Shown here: piece by piece, positions 55,744 to 64,000 of the stretch | How the letters are laid out: each line of letters opens with the position of its first letter | Position numbering within the stretch: the first letter of the stretch is position 1 | From: Chloroflexota bacterium | GTDB lineage: Bacteria > Chloroflexota > Anaerolineae > Anaerolineales > Villigracilaceae | Assembly (NCBI GenBank): GCA_016234555.1 | Contig: JACRBJ010000086.1 | Location: 62,001 to 126,000, forward strand | Length of the DNA: 64,000 nucleotides | Reading direction: 5' to 3' | The notes under the pieces: model-generated | The model's database searches: none | Told to the model about the DNA's origin: nothing | Seen by the model: the letters and a program-made list of their open reading frames with translations, nothing else | Position numbers and translations under genes: made by a program

Positions 55744-56144
55744 CAGAGAAAAAGAAAAGCGGATTGAATGCCGGTAACGGCAGCATTGTCATCGGCGGAA
55801 ACGTGCAGGGGAGCAACATCGTCATGGGCAACAACAACACCGTGACCAATCAGACGGTCAACATTACCCCGCTGTTCGAGGCGATCTACCAGTCGGTTGA
55901 AACGCACCCGTCGCTCAAGCCCGGCGACAGGGCGGATGTGAAAGCCGAGTTGCAGGAAATTCAGACTGCGCTCGAAGAACCCAAGCCCGACGAAAGCTTC
56001 CTGGCGCGGCGTTTCCGCAACATCAAGCGCATGTCTCCCGATATTGTGGAAGTGGCTTTTGAGACCCTGAAAAATCCCCTGGGCGGCGTGGTGGAGATAA
56101 TCAAGCGGGTGGCGAAAAAGATGGCAGAAGATGAAAACGCATAA
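55740..56144 (+). CDS. Small companion of the NACHT-FGE protein
   Basis: 134 residues. The first 45 form a Gly/Asn-rich beta-like motif (NAGNGSIVIGGNVQGSNIVM, GNNNTVTNQTV) that repeats the pattern at the NACHT N-terminus. The rest is helical and charged (LKPGDRADVKAELQEIQTAL, FLARRFRNIKRMSPDIVEV, closing NPLGGVVEIIKRV). The ARRFRNIKRM.PDI pattern recurs in small proteins next to STAND or NACHT genes in related bacteria as I recall, but I cannot name the family. Overlapping start and shared motif imply a physical partner of the NACHT protein. Confidence 0.7.
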   Translation: MTEKKKSGLNAGNGSIVIGGNVQGSNIVMGNNNTVTNQTVNITPLFEAIYQSVETHPSLKPGDRADVKAELQEIQTALEEPKPDESFLARRFRNIKRMSPDIVEVAFETLKNPLGGVVEIIKRVAKKMAEDENA

Positions 56145-56181
56145 TAACTACGTGGGTCGCCATTGGCGACCCTCTTCGTTA

Positions 56182-56370
56182 TTATTGCTTCTTTTCTTCT
56201 GTGGTCTCGGTTGTGTCAGCCTGTTCTTCCTTGTTCCCCAACCCCTCGCGAAAGTTTTTGATACTGCGTCCAAGCTCACCGGCAATCTTGCCGATGCGCC
56301 CCGGTCCGAACAGGAGAATAACGATCACAAGAATGACGATCCATTCAGCGCCACGTGGTAAACCAAGCAT
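56182..56370 (-). CDS. tatA: Twin-arginine translocase subunit TatA/E
   Basis: 62 residues. One N-terminal membrane helix (WIVILVIVILLFGPGRI), the FGPGRIGKIAGELGRSIKNFREG amphipathic helix and an acidic, polar tail are all classical TatA. It forms the channel that passes folded proteins across the membrane with TatC, not in the window. Start behind AGGAG. Confidence 0.92.
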   Translation of the reverse strand: MLGLPRGAEWIVILVIVILLFGPGRIGKIAGELGRSIKNFREGLGNKEEQADTTETTEEKKQ

Positions 56371-56409
56371 AAAACACTCCTTTTGTTGAATTTCAACTGT
56401 ATCTTACCA

Positions 56410-56446
56410 CAAGACCCCAAAGGTTTCGCAAACCTTTGGGGTCTTG
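56410..56446. repeat. 17-bp inverted repeat CAAGACCCCAAAGGTTT
   Basis: Perfect arms around a CGC loop, between tatA and fabH. No U-tract follows in either direction. Its core parallels the palindrome at 45693-45724. Confidence 0.7.
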
Positions 56447-56450
56447 TCGA

Positions 56451-57554
56451 TCAGACTTCCTTCCTTGATAAGAATCCTTCGATATGGCGGAAGATGCGGC
56501 GGATGAACGAGCGCAGTCGTGCGAACAGGCGATATTGTCTGAGGTGGACTTGTTTCTTGGCAGGCAGTGGACCGGTCCACTCGACAACCATGGCGCCCCA
56601 GGTCAGTCCCCCGCCAAAGGCGACAAAGACCACCTTGTCGTTTGGTTTGATTTGCGACTTTTGAAGCGCCTCGATGGTGGCAAGTGGAATGGAGGCGGTG
56701 GACGTGTTGCCGTAGCGGTCCACGTTGATGACGAATTTATCCAGCGGCATTTTCAAATGTTTGGCGGCGCTTTCGATGATGCGGTAATTTGCCTGGTGCG
56801 GAACGATCCACTGCACGTCGTTGGTGGTCAACTGGATTTGCTCCAGCGACTCGGTCACGGCGCGACCCATCACTCGGGTGGCGAAGCGGAAGACTTCCTT
56901 GCCATCCATCTGGATGAAGTGCTTTCCCTCGCGGATGGTTGCTTCTGTTGCGGGAGAGTGCGCCCCGCCCGCAGGCACGCTCAACGAATCGGCGCCGGAG
57001 CCGTCCGAGTGCATCACCGCCGACATCACGCCGCCGGGCTGGTCGCTTGCCTGCAAGACAAACGCTCCCGCGCCGTCGCCGAACAGGATGCATGTGTTGC
57101 GGTCCTTCCAGTTGACGAAACGCGAGAGGACCTCCGTCCCGATGACCAGCACATTTTTCATCGATCCGCTGCGGATGGCTTGCGCACCCATGTTGAGGGC
57201 GTAGACAAAGCCCGTGCAGGCGGCTTGCAGGTCGAATGCGCCCGCCTTCGTCGCCCCGATCTGATCCTGGATGATGCAGGCGGTGGCAGGGAAAATATAT
57301 TCAGGCGAGGACGAGGTGCAGATAATCAAATCCAGTTCGGTGGGGGCGAGGTTGGCGACCTTCAACGCCCTGATTGCCGCCTCCACTCCCAGGGTCGAAG
57401 GGAACTCGGTCTCGCGGGCGATGTGGCGCTCACGGATTCCCGTGCGCTCCCGAATCCACTCGTCGCTGGTTTCCACCAGTTTGGCGATGTCGTCGTTGGT
57501 CAACACAGGCTCAGGCACATACATGCCCCAGCCCGTAATATGCGCGAATGGCAT
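56451..57554 (-). CDS. fabH: 3-oxoacyl-ACP synthase III (KAS III)
   Basis: 367 residues. The Cys113-His-Asn triad is visible: LQAACTGF, VPHQANYRI and GNTSTASIP. KAS III condenses acetyl-CoA (or branched primer) with malonyl-ACP to start fatty acid synthesis. After the normal end (about 330) there is a basic tail (RLRSFIRRIFRHIEGFLSRKEV) not usual for the family, perhaps membrane associated. It lies 12 bp after fabF; the two are an operon. No ACP gene is visible. Confidence 0.93.
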   Translation of the reverse strand: MPFAHITGWGMYVPEPVLTNDDIAKLVETSDEWIRERTGIRERHIARETEFPSTLGVEAAIRALKVANLAPTELDLIICTSSSPEYIFPATACIIQDQIGATKAGAFDLQAACTGFVYALNMGAQAIRSGSMKNVLVIGTEVLSRFVNWKDRNTCILFGDGAGAFVLQASDQPGGVMSAVMHSDGSGADSLSVPAGGAHSPATEATIREGKHFIQMDGKEVFRFATRVMGRAVTESLEQIQLTTNDVQWIVPHQANYRIIESAAKHLKMPLDKFVINVDRYGNTSTASIPLATIEALQKSQIKPNDKVVFVAFGGGLTWGAMVVEWTGPLPAKKQVHLRQYRLFARLRSFIRRIFRHIEGFLSRKEV

Positions 57555-57566
57555 TGTTTCTCCTTG

Positions 57567-58805
57567 CTATTTGAAGCGACTTATCACCAGGGTGGCGTTA
57601 TGACCGCCGAACCCAAACGAATTGGACATCACGTTTCGCGGCTCGGCTTTGCGTGGCTGGTTGGGAACGTAGTCCAGGTCGCAGTCGGGGTCGGGCGTTT
57701 CGTAGTTGACGGTCGGCGGCAGGGTGTTGCTCAACAGCGCCATCGCGCAGATGACTCCCTCCAACGCGCCCGATGCGCCCAGCAGGTGACCGGTCATCGA
57801 TTTGGTCGAGGAAACGGGAACCTTGTACGCCTGCGCCCCGAACAGGGTCTTGATGGCGGCGGTTTCGCTTTTATCGTTCAGGTGGGTGGATGTGCCGTGC
57901 GCGTTGATGTAGTCGATCTCGTCGAGTTTCAGCCCGGCATTTTCAACCGCCAGTCGCATGGATATCGTGGCACCCGCACCGTCTTCAGCGGGCGCGGAAA
58001 TGTGGTGCGCGTCGTCGGTTGTTCCGTAGCCCGTGAATTCGCACAGGATGTTCGCGCCGCGCGCCTGGGCATGTTCCAGCGATTCCATGATCATGATCCC
58101 GGCTCCTTCGCCCATGACAAAGCCGTCGCGGTCCTTGTCGAACGGACGCGAGGCTCTTTGTGGATCATCGTTGCGGGTCGAGAGGGCGGTCATCACGTTC
58201 ATACCCGCCATCGCAATTGAAGTAATCGCCGCCTCCGCCGCGCCCGCAATCATCACGTCCGCCGCGCCGCGCCGAATCATTTCGGCGGCTTCGCCCAGCG
58301 CGTTCGTCCCCGAAGCGCAGGCGGTTGCCAGCGACATGTTGGGTCCGCGCGCGCCGACGCGGATGGCGATGTTGCCTGCCGCTCCGTCTGAGATCATCAT
58401 CGGAATGAGGAAGGGACTGACCCGCTCCGGTCCGCGCTGGCGCATGGTTTCATATTGTTCGATGAGCGTGCCAATGCCGCCGATGCCGGAGCCGATCAAA
58501 ATTCCCACGCGGTCGCGGTTTGAATTGTCGATGGTCAAGCCTGATTGTGCCAGCGCCTCCAGTGTGGCGACGGTGGCGAACTGGGTGAAGCGGTCCATCT
58601 TGCGGGCGTCGCGCGCGCCAAACAAGGTGGTGGGATCGAAGCCTTTGACCTCGGCGGCAAAGCGGGTTTTGTGCGCACTGGCATCGAAGTGGGTGATGGG
58701 AGCCATGCCGGACTTCCCAGCCAGCAGCCCTTCCCAGGTCTCTTTCACATTGTTTCCTACAGGGCTGATGCAGCCCAAGCCTGTGATAACAACTCGTTTT
58801 CGCAT
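57567..58805 (-). CDS. fabF: 3-oxoacyl-ACP synthase II (KAS II)
   Basis: 412 residues, complete thiolase fold with Cys163 in TACASGTNA, a His in NAHGTSTHLND and one in SMTGHLLGASG. It elongates acyl-ACP with malonyl-ACP. First gene of the fabF-fabH pair. Its start has GGAGAA in front. Confidence 0.95.
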   Translation of the reverse strand: MRKRVVITGLGCISPVGNNVKETWEGLLAGKSGMAPITHFDASAHKTRFAAEVKGFDPTTLFGARDARKMDRFTQFATVATLEALAQSGLTIDNSNRDRVGILIGSGIGGIGTLIEQYETMRQRGPERVSPFLIPMMISDGAAGNIAIRVGARGPNMSLATACASGTNALGEAAEMIRRGAADVMIAGAAEAAITSIAMAGMNVMTALSTRNDDPQRASRPFDKDRDGFVMGEGAGIMIMESLEHAQARGANILCEFTGYGTTDDAHHISAPAEDGAGATISMRLAVENAGLKLDEIDYINAHGTSTHLNDKSETAAIKTLFGAQAYKVPVSSTKSMTGHLLGASGALEGVICAMALLSNTLPPTVNYETPDPDCDLDYVPNQPRKAEPRNVMSNSFGFGGHNATLVISRFK

Positions 58806-59025
58806 TCGTGTTCTCCTGTTCTTTGCCGCTAATTGCGCGGATTTCGTGGATAAGGCAAAAGTTTGTGGCTGAAAGATGTATCTCTAAAATTTGTGGGTCT
58901 CCCGTTTCTGACGGGACAAGAGACAATAAGCCATTTCTTTGCCATTATTCCAATCTGTGTAAATCCGTGAAATTCGTGGCTGAGGTTTTGGTTTTCCCGT
59001 TAAAAACGGTGGAACCAAATTTGTA
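58806..59025. other. Gene-free stretch with short GTGGAT/AATCCGTG-type repeats
   Basis: Upstream of fabF. It holds two imperfect degenerate words, GCGGATTTCGTGGA (about 58838-58851) and AATCCGTGAAATTCGTGGC (about 58962-58980), of a kind scattered between genes in some environmental bacteria. No promoter, tRNA or ORF can be supported. Confidence 0.4.
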
Positions 59026-59056
59026 ATAAAAAAGGACAAGCAGCAAACTTGTCCTT
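59026..59056 (-). terminator. Intrinsic terminator of the HAD-DinB gene
   Basis: AAGGACAAG and its complement around a 7-nt loop, then TTTTTTATT on the minus strand. Confidence 0.8.
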
Positions 59057-59103
59057 CATTCCTGTAATAACCCTGACGAGGTTGAGAAGTCACGCCCCAA
59101 ATT

Positions 59104-60288
59104 CTACAATTTCTTCAATGTGTGCCATGCCTGATGGATGTGCAATCGGTCATGCTCCGCGATGAAGCCGACGACTTCCAAAAAGTTTGTGGGTCCGAAA
59201 ATGGCGTGACGCGCCTTGCGACTCCAATCCGGGGTCTCTTTCAGCATGTTCAACGTATTCCGCCTTGCCTCGTTGAATTCCTTCAACGCCGTGGCGCAAT
59301 CCTCGTGCAGGTAATCGCGCTGATTTGCCCATACGCTGGTATCGGGTCGCGGGATGAACGGCTCGCCGCCTTCCTTGAACAATTCGATTTGCATCTGATG
59401 GACTTCGCGTTCCGTGTCGCGCAGGTGGCTGATCAATTCCTTCAGGCACCATTCGTCCGCCGCGGGTTTGTGCGACCATGCCGAGCGGTCGAACTCGCGC
59501 GAGAAGCCGTTGAACACAGCCGGGGTGGCGGATAAAATTCCGAGGACGGAATCAACTGATTTGAAGGATGGAGTCAACGCTGACAGGTCGGCGGACTCAA
59601 GCCAGGGACGCAAATCTGATAGTTTACCCCAGCCCAATGATTCAAACCCCGACGGGGGAGTTGGTTCGTCTCCCACGTGATAGGTCGCCAGCCCAAGCTT
59701 TTTCGCGGGAAGGATGTCGCGGTCGAGGTCGTTGCCAACCATCAGCACGGGACCCTCCTGCCAGCCCATCCGCCCGAGGATTTCGGCATAATAGGCGGGA
59801 TGCGTCTTGGTGAAGTGGAAATGCTCGAAGGACGAGACGATCTCGAACTGCTCAGGCTCGAATCCCGCCCAGCGCAGGCGGTGATGGGTGGCTTTGCGTG
59901 GAAAAAGCGGGTCGGTGGCGATGGCGACACGGAAGCCCTGCGAGAACGCCCAGTCGATGAAAGGCTTTGCTTCAGGCTTGGGGGTGGTCACCCCGCTCAG
60001 GGTCGGAAAGATGTGGTCGTAGAAATTGTCGATGGCATCGGCGATTTTCTCGCGTTGAGAATCAATCTGCGGATAGAAAACCGCATTGAAGACCTCTTCG
60101 AGGGTGCGGGAAAAATCATCGTTTTCCATCATCCGTTTTGTGCCAGCCATCAATGCGCGGAGCATCAAATCGGGGGCAACGTGTGGGGCAAGTTCCCGCG
60201 ATAACGCCTGAAAATAGGCGGGGATGAAGGAATCGATATTGGTGTTGAGCAGAGTGTCGTCGAGGTCGAGCAGGAGTGTCAGTGTCAT
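59104..60288 (-). CDS. HAD phosphatase fused to a DinB-like domain
   Basis: 394 residues. Residues 1-230 are a HAD-superfamily hydrolase (LLLDLDDTLLNT with Asp8/Asp10, IATDPLFPR, VGNDLDRDILPAKKLGL). Residues 250-394 are a DinB/YfiT-like four-helix bundle with metal-type His (SHLRDTEREVH, EHDRLHIHQAWH). HADs dephosphorylate small molecules or proteins; DinB-like proteins are metal-dependent thiol-transferase-type enzymes. The fusion is unusual, and no joint substrate can be given. Ends at a clear terminator. Confidence 0.8.
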   Translation of the reverse strand: MTLTLLLDLDDTLLNTNIDSFIPAYFQALSRELAPHVAPDLMLRALMAGTKRMMENDDFSRTLEEVFNAVFYPQIDSQREKIADAIDNFYDHIFPTLSGVTTPKPEAKPFIDWAFSQGFRVAIATDPLFPRKATHHRLRWAGFEPEQFEIVSSFEHFHFTKTHPAYYAEILGRMGWQEGPVLMVGNDLDRDILPAKKLGLATYHVGDEPTPPSGFESLGWGKLSDLRPWLESADLSALTPSFKSVDSVLGILSATPAVFNGFSREFDRSAWSHKPAADEWCLKELISHLRDTEREVHQMQIELFKEGGEPFIPRPDTSVWANQRDYLHEDCATALKEFNEARRNTLNMLKETPDWSRKARHAIFGPTNFLEVVGFIAEHDRLHIHQAWHTLKKL

Positions 60289-60313
60289 ATGTTGGACTCC
60301 CCCGGAGTCTCGG

Positions 60314-60643
60314 TTATTCTTTCACTTCGAATTTGAAGGGCAGTTCGTGACATTCGCCGCATCCCACGTGTGGCTCAGCCACGGCGCGTTTGCTCTTTTC
60401 GCAATACGCGCTGACCTGCACCCGCCCCTTGAAAAGGGTAAACACGGAGCGGGTGACGGTTGCCCGCAACTGCATGTGCTTGCACGAGTTGGCGCGGGCG
60501 ATATCAGGCACAGGGCAGGTTTTGCAAAGGTCGCTCGACCAGTTCTGTCCGCTGGCTTTCAGCAGGCGGCATTCCTCCACGTTGCGACCACGATAATAGT
60601 CGCCGTGGAAATATGAACATTCGCGTCCTGCAGGGGTTCTCAT
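60314..60643 (-). CDS. Cysteine-rich small protein
   Basis: 109 residues with eight cysteines, arranged as pairs: CSYFHG, ECRLL, CKTCP, SCKHMQ, YCEKSK and CGEC. This is a likely metal-binding (zinc ribbon or Fe-S) protein. No family recognised. It lies between the HAD-DinB gene and efp; its partner is unknown. Weak ribosome site. Confidence 0.6.
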   Translation of the reverse strand: MRTPAGRECSYFHGDYYRGRNVEECRLLKASGQNWSSDLCKTCPVPDIARANSCKHMQLRATVTRSVFTLFKGRVQVSAYCEKSKRAVAEPHVGCGECHELPFKFEVKE

Positions 60644-60703
60644 GGGGAAGGTGGAAGGTATACAGTGACAGGTTACGTGTGTACCTGTCTACTTGTGTAC
60701 TAA

Positions 60704-61261
60704 CTACACCCGCGTAATGTACTCGCCCGTGCGGGTGTCCACACGGATGGTGTCGCCGACGACCACGAAATTGGGGCATTGAACGGTGACGCCGGTTTCA
60801 GTGATAACCTTCTTGGTGACGCCGGTTGCGGTGTCGCCGCGGATCGCCATTTCGGCTTCGGCGACCTTCAAATCCACCGAGGTGGGCATTTCGATGTCGA
60901 TGGCCTCACCCTTGTAGAAGGTGAGTTTGACTTCCATGCCTTCCTTGAGGAATTTGGCGCTGTCGCCCAGGGCTTCCTTTTTGATGCCGGGCTGCTCGAA
61001 GGTCACGTTGTCCATGAAGTAGTACAGGTCGCCATCGTTGTAGAGGTAGGAGACGTTGGCGAAGTCGAGGCTGACGTCCTGCACTGACAGTCCGGAGTTG
61101 AAGGTGCGCTCGATGGTGGCGCCGGTCAACAGGTTGCGGGCTTTGACCTTGATATTGGCGTTGCCGCGTCCGGTCTTGTTATGGCTGTAGTCCAGCACCT
61201 TGAGCAGGTTGCCGTCCAGTTCGAAGGTAACGCCTTTGCGAAGTTCGTTTACATCTATCAT
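60704..61261 (-). CDS. efp: Elongation factor P
   Basis: 185 residues, three beta barrels (KOW-like, S1-like and C-terminal), the usual length. EF-P relieves ribosome stalling at polyproline. The tip of domain I reads HNKTGRGNAN with Arg at position 32, where E. coli has modified Lys34 in PGKGQ. Arg32 is the form that EarP rhamnosylates in some bacteria, but neither earP nor epmA is in the window. Start behind AAGGAAAG. Confidence 0.95.
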   Translation of the reverse strand: MIDVNELRKGVTFELDGNLLKVLDYSHNKTGRGNANIKVKARNLLTGATIERTFNSGLSVQDVSLDFANVSYLYNDGDLYYFMDNVTFEQPGIKKEALGDSAKFLKEGMEVKLTFYKGEAIDIEMPTSVDLKVAEAEMAIRGDTATGVTKKVITETGVTVQCPNFVVVGDTIRVDTRTGEYITRV

Positions 61262-61443
61262 GCTTGCACTTTCCTTGATTGTGTGATTTTTTCCAAAGCG
61301 GGCGGATTATACCAATGAGTGGCGGGTCATGGCTAGGTTGTGACGCCCCTGCTTTCCCCGCCCAACTTTCCTGCTCCCCATCTGAGCGCGTCTTTAAATG
61401 GAACACCGCCCTGCAGGATGTCTCTTGCAAGGCGGTGTCGCTT

Positions 61444-61791
61444 TTAATATTGTCTGCGGTTGGTGCCGGCTTTATGTTTGCGGTTATTGGAGTAATTACC
61501 GCCCCCCCCGCCGCGGTTTCCACCGCCAAAATCGCGCCTCTCTTCGCGCGGGCGGGCGATACTTACGGACAGCGCGCGGTTTTTATATTCCTTCCCGTTG
61601 AGCGTGGCAATCGCATTTTGCATATCCTGCTGGTTTTCCATCTCGACAAAGGCGAAGCCCTTGGGCTGACCAGAGAACTTGTCCTTGATCACCGCCACGG
61701 ACTTGACCGCGCCAGCCTCCGCAAATAATGCCTGCAGGTCAGCCTCGCTGACGTCATAGGACAGGTTTCCGACATAGAGTTTGTATTCCAT
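61444..61791 (-). CDS. RRM RNA-binding protein with Gly-rich tail
   Basis: 115 residues. A single RRM with RNP2 (KLYVGNL) and RNP1 (KGFAFVEM) near residues 3-9 and 43-50 is followed by a Gly/Asn/Arg tail (GGGNRGGGGGNYSNN). It resembles cold-induced glycine-rich RNA-binding proteins of cyanobacteria. The frame extends to 61905, but ATG 61791 has GGAGAA and starts right at the RRM. Confidence 0.9.
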   Translation of the reverse strand: MEYKLYVGNLSYDVSEADLQALFAEAGAVKSVAVIKDKFSGQPKGFAFVEMENQQDMQNAIATLNGKEYKNRALSVSIARPREERRDFGGGNRGGGGGNYSNNRKHKAGTNRRQY

Positions 61792-62180
61792 TTTTTCTCC
61801 TGGAGTTGAGTGCGCTGTCAAACCTACAGCGTCACTACGCAAATAAATCGCTTGATGATTCACATCAGGCGGGTGGATAATCAGCATGATAGGGTGTGTA
61901 AACATCCAGGCGTTGAGCGGAAAAGCGTCCTTTTGTTTGTTGTCCGTCCCTGCTACGCATGCATTAATCGAATTGTATCACACTGGATTGGACAACCGCC
62001 TGCAAACAGACCTTCTCCACATTTTTTCAGGATGGAGAACGGGCGGGGCGGGGATGGTGCCACTAGCGAGCATCCCCCAAGCGACAACGGCTCGCGTTAC
62101 CCGCTTGGGGTGGGAGGGTAGATTCGCCCTCGAAACAGGATTCTACGGCAGTCAGAAATATGCTCAAAAAAACGCGGGAC
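61792..62180. other. Intergenic stretch without a supported gene
   Basis: Upstream of the RRM gene. It holds TTTACA (61902-61897), 17 bp, TATCCA (61879-61874) on the minus strand, a possible RRM promoter. A 9-10-bp inverted repeat near 62087-62115 (CCCCAAGCG...CGCTTGGGG) is also present. No tRNA or ORF supported. Confidence 0.35.
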
Positions 62181-62750
62181 CTACCCCAAATCGGGTGTGC
62201 GCTTTGTTGGCGCGCTGCCCTTGGACAAGACCCGCCAGACGAGCCAGAAAAGAAACCCCTCGAACGCACCTAACGCACCCATGACCAAGGTAGTTCCCAA
62301 AACCCTGAGAATCTCCTGACTGGTGGAAGGATAATTTGGGCCAAACGACTGGTCGAATGGGAGTATCAACAGATAAGGAAGACAGCCAATGAGAAACCCC
62401 GCAATAATACTTGAGCGCGGAATAATCCGTCCGAGGCGCCATCCCAGGATGGTTGTGGGAATGCCGAAGACGACAAACTGTACACCCACACCGAGGACCG
62501 CAGCACCGCCCAAATATAAAACAGCTGACGCTGTTATTACTGCCGCCTCAGCCAAAGCTTGTAGAATCCCAGGAGGCGCATAATAGGAAAATGCACCAAG
62601 CACTAACCAAAGTGGGATAATTATTAGCCAAACAGGAAAGGGCGCCAGGGCAGCCGACAGCACGGCAATGACTAGATTTATTAGCGTCCTCCAGACCGGG
62701 AAGTGGACACGATCTTCCGAAGTTCCGTGATTGACAGGATTTTCTGACAT
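62181..62750 (-). CDS. Membrane protein of unknown function
   Basis: 189 residues. About 20 soluble residues (MSENPVNHGTSEDRVHF) lead to four or five helices with a Gly-rich core (GGAAVLGVGVQFVVFGIPTT). No family recognised. Of the in-frame ATGs, the one at 62750 has AGAGG and fits the protein; the open frame further up runs into the transposase remnant, so upstream sequence may have been altered by insertion. Confidence 0.55.
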   Translation of the reverse strand: MSENPVNHGTSEDRVHFPVWRTLINLVIAVLSAALAPFPVWLIIIPLWLVLGAFSYYAPPGILQALAEAAVITASAVLYLGGAAVLGVGVQFVVFGIPTTILGWRLGRIIPRSSIIAGFLIGCLPYLLILPFDQSFGPNYPSTSQEILRVLGTTLVMGALGAFEGFLFWLVWRVLSKGSAPTKRTPDLG

Positions 62751-62855
62751 ATTCAGCCTCTGCTCTTTCATATTCAGGGTTGCTGGGCGTATAGTTCCCT
62801 TTTGATCGCTTTTCTTCTTCGCAGCGTGCCAACGGCTTATGTTAACTGCGTGTGA

Positions 62856-63679
<824 letters not shown>

Positions 63680-63787
63680 GACGGACTGGTTTTCCCTTTT
63701 AAAGGAGGTTTTTGCTCTTGACTTTCAAGACAGTTGCTGCACGCTTTGTTGGGCGGCTCTTGTTGTTACGGTCTCTGAACTATTCCA

Positions 63788-64000
63788 TCAAGGCGTAATT
63801 GTATCAAGATAAGTAATCCGAAAATCATCATGAATCACCACTCTTTCAGTGGAGTCAAGAAAATAATGCACATCTGATGAGCGTAAGTCTATAAGCTCAA
63901 TTCCACCATAGCGCCTGTACTCAGAAATATATTCGTCGCTTGTGGAGGTTTTGTGCAACGTTTTTGAGAGGTGGGAGAAAGCCTGTGAGTGGTTCTTGGC
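63788..64000 (-). CDS. C-terminal end of an unknown protein (start beyond the right edge)
   Basis: Reading leftward from the window edge, 70 codons stay open to a TGA at 63788. The peptide is mixed and not repetitive (ISEYRRYGGIELIDLRSSDV, YFLDSTERVVIHDDF). No family recognised. The A/T-rich codons differ from the local average, suggesting transferred DNA next to the IS remnant. Confidence 0.45.
   Translation of the reverse strand, partial: AKNHSQAFSHLSKTLHKTSTSDEYISEYRRYGGIELIDLRSSDVHYFLDSTERVVIHDDFRITYLDTITP

Noticed and set aside
56484-58220. 578-codon open frame on the plus strand
   Set aside because: It runs antisense to fabH and fabF, which have complete active sites. The frame is a by-product of codon bias.
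60644-60703. GTACCTGTCTA..TGTGTAC-like tandem words, also near 25018-25050
   Set aside because: Short and loosely matching; could be chance or a minor repeat, too weak to call a regulatory site.
62030-62160. Possible tRNA or structured RNA upstream of the membrane protein gene
   Set aside because: No GGTTCGAATCC-type T arm or acceptor pairing could be drawn; only one inverted repeat is visible.

Overview
The window reads as a chromosomal segment of an uncultured Chloroflexota bacterium, most likely class Anaerolineae. This rests on overall gene character: a TrpB2-type tryptophan synthase behind a Trp T-box, conflict genes carrying TIR, SLATT, NACHT and FGE domains, and many unnamed membrane proteins. 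No rRNA or other taxonomic marker is present, so the placement is inference. Almost all sequence is coding. I found no tRNA, rRNA or CRISPR array.

Layout. 1-5350 (minus): MFS exporter (cut by the left edge), VanZ-like protein, SnoaL-like protein, a PEP-synthase/rifampin-phosphotransferase-like enzyme, an ICMT-family methyltransferase and a TetR repressor whose promoter carries two matching operators. 5460-17552 (plus): tandem UspA protein, a 2841-residue cyclic beta-1,2-glucan synthase and a class A penicillin-binding protein. 17666-18676: a solitary HARE-HTH/Mrr/RAMA nuclease that looks acquired. 18782-21712: FAD/Fe-S oxidoreductase.

21820-30742 (minus): a membrane and haem region with haem O synthase, a probable haem-copper-oxidase-like protein, an FGE-domain lipoprotein, two related membrane proteins, a BON protein, a Crp/Fnr regulator and a nucleoside-kinase-like protein. 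Three promoters here share one geometry: a 16-bp palindrome, exactly 21 nt, then a -10 box. This is the class II layout for a Crp/Fnr activator.

31311-39457 (minus): the most striking region. Four genes lie 15-19 nt apart: a C39-like cysteine peptidase with SH3b repeats, a TIR-TM-WD40 protein, a 4-TM SLATT-type protein, and a deoxyribohydrolase/TIR-like domain joined to TPRs and a SLOG-like domain. I read it as a nucleotide-signal conflict (anti-phage or cell-death) operon. 39612-45670 is housekeeping: phosphoesterase, PlsY, JAMM peptidase, membrane proteins and GyrB. 45805-51003: a large PDZ/GAF histidine kinase with a FIST protein. 52985-51057 (minus): promoter, Trp T-box, an unannotated 52-residue protein, then trpB2.

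53098-56144 (plus) is a second conflict module: a NACHT-FGE protein with a small companion sharing its N-terminal Gly/Asn motif. 56182-61791 (minus): TatA, FabH, FabF, a HAD-DinB fusion, a Cys-rich protein, EF-P (with Arg32) and an RRM protein. The right end holds a membrane protein, a decayed IS110 transposase and the tail of an unknown gene. Recurrent themes are strong intergenic palindromes with compensatory changes, an A/T-rich repeat that enters reading frames, and -10 boxes exactly 6 nt before an ATG (probable leaderless mRNAs).
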